Assembly: GCF_001701045.1 (NCBI RefSeq)
Contig: NZ_CP016757.1
Coordinates: 1,729,501-1,793,500 of the forward strand
DNA length: 64,000 nt
DNA from: Cloacibacillus porcorum
GTDB lineage: Bacteria > Synergistota > Synergistia > Synergistales > Synergistaceae
Direction: 5' to 3'
Shown: piece by piece, positions 59,426 through 64,000 of the stretch
How positions within the stretch are numbered: position 1 is the stretch's first letter
Layout: each line of letters opens with the position of its first letter
Notes under the pieces: model-generated
The model's input: only the letters and a program-made list of their open reading frames with translations
Database searches by the model: none
What the model was told of the DNA's origin: nothing
Translations under genes and position numbers: made by a program

Positions 59426-60583
59426 TTATCTGTTCCTCCGGTCTCTACATATCTTGTCCGCCATCTTTTCGCCCGTTTCGACGAGGGCGACAGCCTCTTC
59501 AAGCGTTTGCGGCGTTTTTTCGCCGCAGGCCTCAAGCACCTCCGAGATGATCTCCGCGATGGCACGGTACGATATCTCGTGATTGAGGAAATGTCTGACG
59601 GCGCTCTCGTCGGCTCCCACAAGCAGCGCCGGGTAGGCTCCTCCGAGCCGTCCCGCCTCGCGCGCGAGCGCGAAGCAGGGAAAAAGTTTCTCGTCTATCT
59701 CCCGGAAGCAAAGGTCCCAGTCTTTCGGCTCGATGGGCGGCAGGGCGTTCTCGGCGAGCGGCAAACGCCTGGGCCAGGCGATGGCCGCCGCCGCGGGCAG
59801 CCTCATGTCCGCCTGCGAGAGCAGCAGCCTGACGGTGCCGTCAATGAACTCCGCCATCCCATGTACCTGAGAGCGTGGATGTATGAGAGCGCCGACCCTC
59901 TCAGCGGGCAGGCCGAACAGCTGCATCGCCTCGATGCATTCGATGCCCTTGTTCATCAGCGTGGCGCTGTCGACGGTAATCTTCGGCCCCATCTTCCAGA
60001 CGGGGTGGTTGAGCGCCGCCTCCGGCGTCACCCCTTCCATCTGTGCGGCGCTGTAGTCACGGAAAGGGCCGCCCGAGGCCGTGAGCCAGATACGCGAGAC
60101 CTCCTCTTTCGGAGCGTCGCGCAGGCACTGCCAGACGGCGCTGTGTTCGCTGTCCACGGGGCGCAGCTGATCTGCCCGCTTTATTAATGGCATCACCCAG
60201 GGCCCCGCGACGACGATGCTTTCTTTATTCGCTAGGGAGACGTCGATACCGCGCATAAGGGCTTTTTGCAGCGCCTTGATCGCGGCAACGCCCGACGAGG
60301 CGAAAACCGCATGGTCGACGGAGGGCTCCTCCACCATCTCCGTGAGCCCATTGACGCCGGAGAGGCAGGTAAAGCCCTCTTCGCGCCAGTTTTTATCTTC
60401 CGGCTCCGTGAGGCATAGCAGCTTCGCGCCGTGCCTTCGGCCAAGCTCCGTCAGTTTTTTCGCGTTGCTTTTGGCCGCCAGCGCCCTTATCTCAAAGAAC
60501 TGCGGGAAGCGGGCGCAGATATCAAGTACCGCGCCGCCGACGCTGCCGGTGGCTCCCGTTACCGCAAGGCGGATCTTTTTCAT
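59426..60583 (-). CDS. dxr: 1-deoxy-D-xylulose-5-phosphate reductoisomerase
   Basis: 385 aa. NADPH site GATGSVG (10-16), LANKESIV, DSEHSAVWQCL, TASGGPF and HPVWKMGPKITVDSATLMNK are the Dxr signatures. Second step of the non-mevalonate pathway. It lies between cdsA and rseP on the minus strand with very short gaps. Confidence 0.97.
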   Translation of the reverse strand: MKKIRLAVTGATGSVGGAVLDICARFPQFFEIRALAAKSNAKKLTELGRRHGAKLLCLTEPEDKNWREEGFTCLSGVNGLTEMVEEPSVDHAVFASSGVAAIKALQKALMRGIDVSLANKESIVVAGPWVMPLIKRADQLRPVDSEHSAVWQCLRDAPKEEVSRIWLTASGGPFRDYSAAQMEGVTPEAALNHPVWKMGPKITVDSATLMNKGIECIEAMQLFGLPAERVGALIHPRSQVHGMAEFIDGTVRLLLSQADMRLPAAAAIAWPRRLPLAENALPPIEPKDWDLCFREIDEKLFPCFALAREAGRLGGAYPALLVGADESAVRHFLNHEISYRAIAEIISEVLEACGEKTPQTLEEAVALVETGEKMADKICRDRRNR

Positions 60584-60586
60584 TTG

Positions 60587-61420
60587 TTATCCTACCAGCT
60601 CAAATATGACGAACGCAAGCGTACCATTGACGAGAATGCTGTCAAATCGGTCGAGCAGTCCGCCGTGTCCGGGGATTATCGAGCCGGTGTCTTTGACGCC
60701 GGCCTCGCGTTTGAGCACCGATTCGCCAAGATCGCCGAGCTGTCCCGCTATCCCGCAGAGCAGCCCCATCAGCAGCAGCGGCATCGGCGGGAAGGAAAAG
60801 AGGAGCGCCAAAAGGCCGCCGCACATGAAGCTAGCCGCCGCCCCGCCGAGGAAGCCCTCCCAGGTCTTGTGGGGACTGACCTGGCTGCAGAGAAGGTTCC
60901 TGCCCAGATGGCTGCCGACGAAATAGGCTGCGACGTCGCAGCTCCAGGTGCAGAAGAAGAGCGTGATGAGGAACATCGCGCCGAGCTCGCGCGAGCGTAT
61001 GAGGATCATGAAGGACCACGGCAGCACGACGTAGGCGATACCGGCCACGGTGGCTCCCATGGTCACGAGCGCGTTGCTTTCTCCCGAGACCTGGCGCTTC
61101 AGCACCTCAAGAAAGAGCGCGATGAAGGCTATCGCCGAAATTGAGCAGAGGATGGTCGCGATGCTCATGAGGCCGAAGGCTGTGCCGAGCAGGATAAAGA
61201 GCCCGGAAACCATGATCAGCGCCGGCGAGGTGCTGAGCTTTGCCGACTGCAGTTTGTAGAACTCCCAGAGCGAGAGCATCGCGATGAGGATGACGATCGC
61301 GCTCCAGATGTGTCCTCCGAGGACAATTCCTCCAATTACCGCCAGTACGATAAATATGCTGCTGAATGCCCGCAGCTGCAGGTCGGGGCTGGAGCGGAAA
61401 AATTCTTTAAGCTTTTCCAT
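60587..61420 (-). CDS. cdsA: Phosphatidate cytidylyltransferase
   Basis: About 277 aa with roughly eight membrane helices. SQVSPHKTWEGFLGG and the C-terminal GHGGLLDRFDSI are the family signature. It makes CDP-diacylglycerol for phospholipids. I use ATG 61420, overlapping uppS by 14 bases; ATG 61438 in the same frame is possible. Confidence 0.94.
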   Translation of the reverse strand: MEKLKEFFRSSPDLQLRAFSSIFIVLAVIGGIVLGGHIWSAIVILIAMLSLWEFYKLQSAKLSTSPALIMVSGLFILLGTAFGLMSIATILCSISAIAFIALFLEVLKRQVSGESNALVTMGATVAGIAYVVLPWSFMILIRSRELGAMFLITLFFCTWSCDVAAYFVGSHLGRNLLCSQVSPHKTWEGFLGGAAASFMCGGLLALLFSFPPMPLLLMGLLCGIAGQLGDLGESVLKREAGVKDTGSIIPGHGGLLDRFDSILVNGTLAFVIFELVG

Positions 61421-62096
61421 AACGGCGTTCTCTTTCATAGTAATCTTTGACAGCCTCCTCAAGGTCTTCTTTATTGAAATCGGGCCAATATTTGTCCGTA
61501 AAATAGTATTCACTGTAAGAGCTCTGCCAAAGCCAGAAGTTACTGAGGCGCAGCTCACCGCTGGTGCGGATGATGAGGTCGGGGTCAGGGATGTCCGGCA
61601 GGTAAAGGTTCTCCCGCAGCATCTCCTCGGTTACCGTCGCCTGTGGATTTTGGGCAGTTATTTTATTTATAGCGTCTATAATTTCTTTACGTCCGCCGTA
61701 GTTCAGGCAGACTATAAGCTGGCGTTCCGTGTACTTTTCCGTCTTTTCTTCGGCGTTTCGCAGTATCTGCCGGATGTCCTCCGGCAGCGCCGCGAGGTCT
61801 CCCGCGAAGCGCATACGGGTCTCCTCTTTGCATAGTTCGTTGAGCTTTGAGCTCATATAGTAGCGGAAGAGCCCCATGAGGCCGAGCACCTCGCCCTTGG
61901 GGCGCTTCCAGTTCTCCGTAGAGAAGGCGTAGAGTGAGATATAGGGTATTCCGAGATCCTTTGCGGCGCGCACGGTGCGCTCCACGGCCCGCACTCCGGC
62001 ATGGTGGCCCATGACACGCGGCAGATGCCGGGATTTTGCCCAGCGCCCGTTGCCGTCCATGATGATTGCCACGTGTTCGAGTTTTTTCTTTTCCAT
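61407..62096 (-). CDS. uppS: Undecaprenyl diphosphate synthase
   Basis: 229 aa cis-prenyltransferase. MDGNGRWA with catalytic Asp14, HHAGVRAVERTVRAA, LYAFSTENWKRP, and the terminal RTSGELRLSNFWLWQ. It makes the C55 carrier for cell-wall precursors. First of uppS-cdsA-dxr-rseP-ispG. Confidence 0.96.
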   Translation of the reverse strand: MEKKKLEHVAIIMDGNGRWAKSRHLPRVMGHHAGVRAVERTVRAAKDLGIPYISLYAFSTENWKRPKGEVLGLMGLFRYYMSSKLNELCKEETRMRFAGDLAALPEDIRQILRNAEEKTEKYTERQLIVCLNYGGRKEIIDAINKITAQNPQATVTEEMLRENLYLPDIPDPDLIIRTSGELRLSNFWLWQSSYSEYYFTDKYWPDFNKEDLEEAVKDYYERERRYGKA

Positions 62097-62112
62097 GTCG
62101 TTGTCGTCTGTC

Positions 62113-62775
62113 CTAGCCGAATTTGATGCCGCTTATCGAACCGGTCGCTTTGACGGCGTCCCACTGGCGCTTGACCTCCTGGATGTCCAGCCAGGTCAGG
62201 TGTTTGGGGCTGCCCTCTTTAGAGCTGGCGTTGCGCAGCAGGTAGCTCGGATGGAACATCGGCATGACGGCGATTCCGCGCCATTCAAACCAGCGTCCGC
62301 GGAGCTTCGTAATACCTTCGCTCGTCTGCAGTATCCAGCGCGCAGGCGTGTTTCCGAGCAGTACCATCAGCGCGGGGTTTATCAGCATTATTTGGGTCTG
62401 CAGGTGTTTGTCGCAGATCACCGTCTCCGCGGGCGTCGGCACGCGGTTTTCCGGCGGCCGGCATTTCACGATGTTTGTTATATAGACGTCTTTGCGGCTG
62501 ATATCCGCCGCGGTGAGTATCTGGGTAAGAAGCTGTCCGGCCCTGCCGACGAAGGGCAGCCCCTGCGTGTCTTCGTCGGCTCCGGGTCCCTCGCCGATAA
62601 ACATCAGCTTTGTATCGGGGTCGCCGTCGCCGAAGACGACTTTTGTCCGCGTCGCCGCGAGCGGACAGGCACGGCAGGCGAGGGTGTTGGCCTTCGTCTC
62701 CTCCCAGAGTGTCTTTTTCATCGCCGCCCTCTCTTCTGGGGTCAGCCTGAGCAGTATGTCTTCATTTGCCGTCAT
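62113..62775 (-). CDS. Family 4 uracil-DNA glycosylase ([4Fe-4S])
   Basis: 220 aa. CRAC (Cys34, Cys37) with later Cys residues forms the iron-sulfur site; [20 protein letters not shown] holds the catalytic motif and [13 protein letters not shown] follows. HPSYLLRN is the C-terminal DNA-binding motif. Removes uracil from DNA. It overlaps the stop of the P-loop/Asp23 gene by four bases. Confidence 0.92.
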   Translation of the reverse strand: MTANEDILLRLTPEERAAMKKTLWEETKANTLACRACPLAATRTKVVFGDGDPDTKLMFIGEGPGADEDTQGLPFVGRAGQLLTQILTAADISRKDVYITNIVKCRPPENRVPTPAETVICDKHLQTQIMLINPALMVLLGNTPARWILQTSEGITKLRGRWFEWRGIAVMPMFHPSYLLRNASSKEGSPKHLTWLDIQEVKRQWDAVKATGSISGIKFG

Positions 62776-63614
62776 ATTTGAACCTCCGCGATAACTACGT
62801 CTACAGTTTTTACGTCGAGCCCCGTGAAGTAGCGCAGGCTCACCGCTATGCGTTCTTTTACCAGATTTGCAATGCTGAGGAATTTTTTATCGCCGAGCGT
62901 CACCGTAAGTTTCATCTCGATGCGAAGCGACTCCTCCTCTTCGGGGCTTACTTTGACCTCGTTGACCTTCGCTACCTGCGCCGTGCGGCTGGCGATAAAC
63001 GAGGCGAGCTCCTCGATGGCCTCCGTCTCGATGTGGACGTTGCCGTAGAAGCTGAACGGCGGCCGCACGATAGTCTTTTCTCCCTCGTGCTTGTCCTTTG
63101 ATTTCCAGAATACCCGCAGCTGGCCTACGAGCTTGCCAGCGAAATTCTTGCGCACGAGCACATGGGATACCGGTATGACGTGCTGCCCTTTGCTGAAACG
63201 TTCACGGCGCGCCTTCAGTATCTCCTCCGGCGTCGCGACGTCCTCTATGTGGACTATCTGCTCCGGTGCGGGCAGTTTCAGCTTGCGCAGTATCCGCATC
63301 GCCATGTTGTCAGAGGTGGCGATGACCATCACGGAACAGGGGGCGGCCGAACGGAAGTAGTCGATAACCTCTTTGCGGTGGTCGTCGAACTCGAAGATGG
63401 CGCGCCTGATGGCGCTCACCTGGTTCCTCTCCGATTTGGCGCTTTTGCCGCAGACGATGCTGCCCTTATGGATCACGAGCCCGTCGTCTATTATGTAATC
63501 GGCGTCAACCAACGAAGCGACGAGCTGGGCCCTCTGGCTTTTGCCGGTGCCCGCCGCGCCAACGAAGGCGGATGTTTTTACATTTGGTATCAGAGGCTGT
63601 CTGTCTTCAGCCAT
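62772..63614 (-). CDS. P-loop NTPase fused to an Asp23-like C-terminal domain
   Basis: About 280 aa. N-terminal [15 protein letters not shown] has Walker A GAAGTGKS at 19-26 and a GYIIDDG-like strand that could be an Asp-containing Walker B substitute; the first ~175 residues look like a small kinase-like or AAA domain. Residues about 175-280 (with [22 protein letters not shown] and [22 protein letters not shown]) resemble the Asp23/Gls24 domain of envelope-associated proteins. I do not know a function for the fusion. ATG 63614 has GAGGAG upstream. Lies between murA and the glycosylase gene. Confidence 0.65.
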   Translation of the reverse strand: MAEDRQPLIPNVKTSAFVGAAGTGKSQRAQLVASLVDADYIIDDGLVIHKGSIVCGKSAKSERNQVSAIRRAIFEFDDHRKEVIDYFRSAAPCSVMVIATSDNMAMRILRKLKLPAPEQIVHIEDVATPEEILKARRERFSKGQHVIPVSHVLVRKNFAGKLVGQLRVFWKSKDKHEGEKTIVRPPFSFYGNVHIETEAIEELASFIASRTAQVAKVNEVKVSPEEEESLRIEMKLTVTLGDKKFLSIANLVKERIAVSLRYFTGLDVKTVDVVIAEVQI

Positions 63615-63638
63615 TCCGCACACTCCTCTATTATTCCG

Positions 63639-64000
63639 TTATTCGGCAAAGCTTATATCCGCTCCAAGGGCGCGCAGCTTGTCCACCAGCCCCTCGTAAC
63701 CGCGCCAGACGTGCTGGAGGTCGCAGATCATCGTCTCCTCCTCGGTGGCGAGGCCGAGCAGGATCAGCGCCGCTCCAGCACGGAGATTTGAAGAATGGAC
63801 CTCCGCACCGTTGAGTTTGCCGACGCCGGTGACGATCGCGATGTTGTCCTGAACTTCGATTTTGGCCCCCATCTTCTTAAATTCGTTGATGTGGAGCAGG
63901 CGTGAGTCAAAGACGCTCTCATGGACGACGCTGGTGCCGCCCGCGAGGGTCAGCACCGCCATCAGCTGCGGCTGCGTATCCGTTGGGAAGCCTGGATAGG
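63639..64000 (-). CDS. murA: UDP-N-acetylglucosamine 1-carboxyvinyltransferase, C-terminal part
   Basis: Only the last ~120 codons lie in the window; the gene continues past 64000. YPGFPTDTQPQ at the window edge, then VHESVFDSRLLHINEFKKMGA and NLRAGAALILLGLA are MurA signatures. First committed step of peptidoglycan synthesis. The catalytic Cys part is outside the window. Confidence 0.95.
   Translation of the reverse strand, partial: YPGFPTDTQPQLMAVLTLAGGTSVVHESVFDSRLLHINEFKKMGAKIEVQDNIAIVTGVGKLNGAEVHSSNLRAGAALILLGLATEEETMICDLQHVWRGYEGLVDKLRALGADISFAE

Noticed and set aside
1-64000. tRNA, rRNA genes and CRISPR arrays
   Set aside because: No tRNA-like TTCRA-containing cloverleaf or rRNA core sequence was spotted in the gaps, and no regularly spaced direct repeats of 25-40 bp were found. 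Short tRNAs could still be missed by eye.

Overview
The window looks like chromosome of an amino-acid-fermenting member of the Synergistota, close to Cloacibacillus-type gut organisms. The strongest hint is two secreted proteins (40464-42503 and the broken gene at 51594-53092) that end in a Ser-Ser-x-Gly-Cys-x-x-Gly stretch, a hydrophobic helix and a short basic tail, the pattern of the Synergist-CTERM sorting signal. High-GC coding sequence, complete histidine degradation, arginine deiminase genes and rubrerythrin fit an anaerobe living on amino acids. The species is inference; no rRNA is present.

Layout. 1-3660 is an AT-richer accessory patch with a gingipain-like C25 peptidase, a von Willebrand A gene damaged by an internal deletion, and debris including a perfect 24-bp inverted repeat. 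3665-10222 is a minus-strand housekeeping run: recN, nadK, tlyA, dxs, ispA, xseB. rpmB follows on the plus strand, then a tightly overlapping minus-strand operon mltG-DUF4911-tldD-ftsK. 15878-19604 is a serine-biosynthesis operon (class V aminotransferase, serA, histidine-phosphatase-type phosphatase) behind a promoter, a 34-codon serine-rich leader peptide and an intrinsic terminator; I read this as a transcription attenuator for serine, the most interesting regulatory find here. 20117-23889 holds an ADP-ribosylglycohydrolase fusion, a radical SAM protein, a secreted rhodanese without its cysteine, and rubrerythrin. 24221-31300 is a signalling block with two large c-di-GMP proteins (PAS-GAF-GGDEF-EAL and pseudo-receiver-HD-GYP-PAS-GGDEF-GAF), a stand-alone receiver and a purine-nucleoside-permease-like secreted protein. 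PhzF and a transposase scrap follow.

33046-39892 carries the whole histidine-to-glutamate route in two divergent units (hutU-fchA leftward; hutH-ftcD-hutI rightward), with the formimino carbon passed to tetrahydrofolate. After a secreted lipase-like protein and a class IV aminotransferase comes a minus-strand run for DNA repair and NAD (queA, spoIID-like, ruvBAC, yebC, nadE). The broken surface protein and a QueG-like iron-sulfur protein lead to argF/arcB and arcA. The right end is envelope/isoprenoid housekeeping: murA (partial), a P-loop/Asp23 fusion, a family 4 uracil-DNA glycosylase, uppS, cdsA, dxr, rseP, ispG.

Intergenic spaces from about 19.6 to 54.8 kb are filled with a mosaic of dispersed palindromic repeats: elements with 13-bp terminal inverted repeats (family A), a roughly 190-bp multi-hairpin element (family B), a roughly 90-bp double hairpin (family C), and a degenerate 14-bp near-palindrome of form TAAAYNGNNNTTTA that brackets many of them. 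No tRNA, rRNA or CRISPR array was seen.
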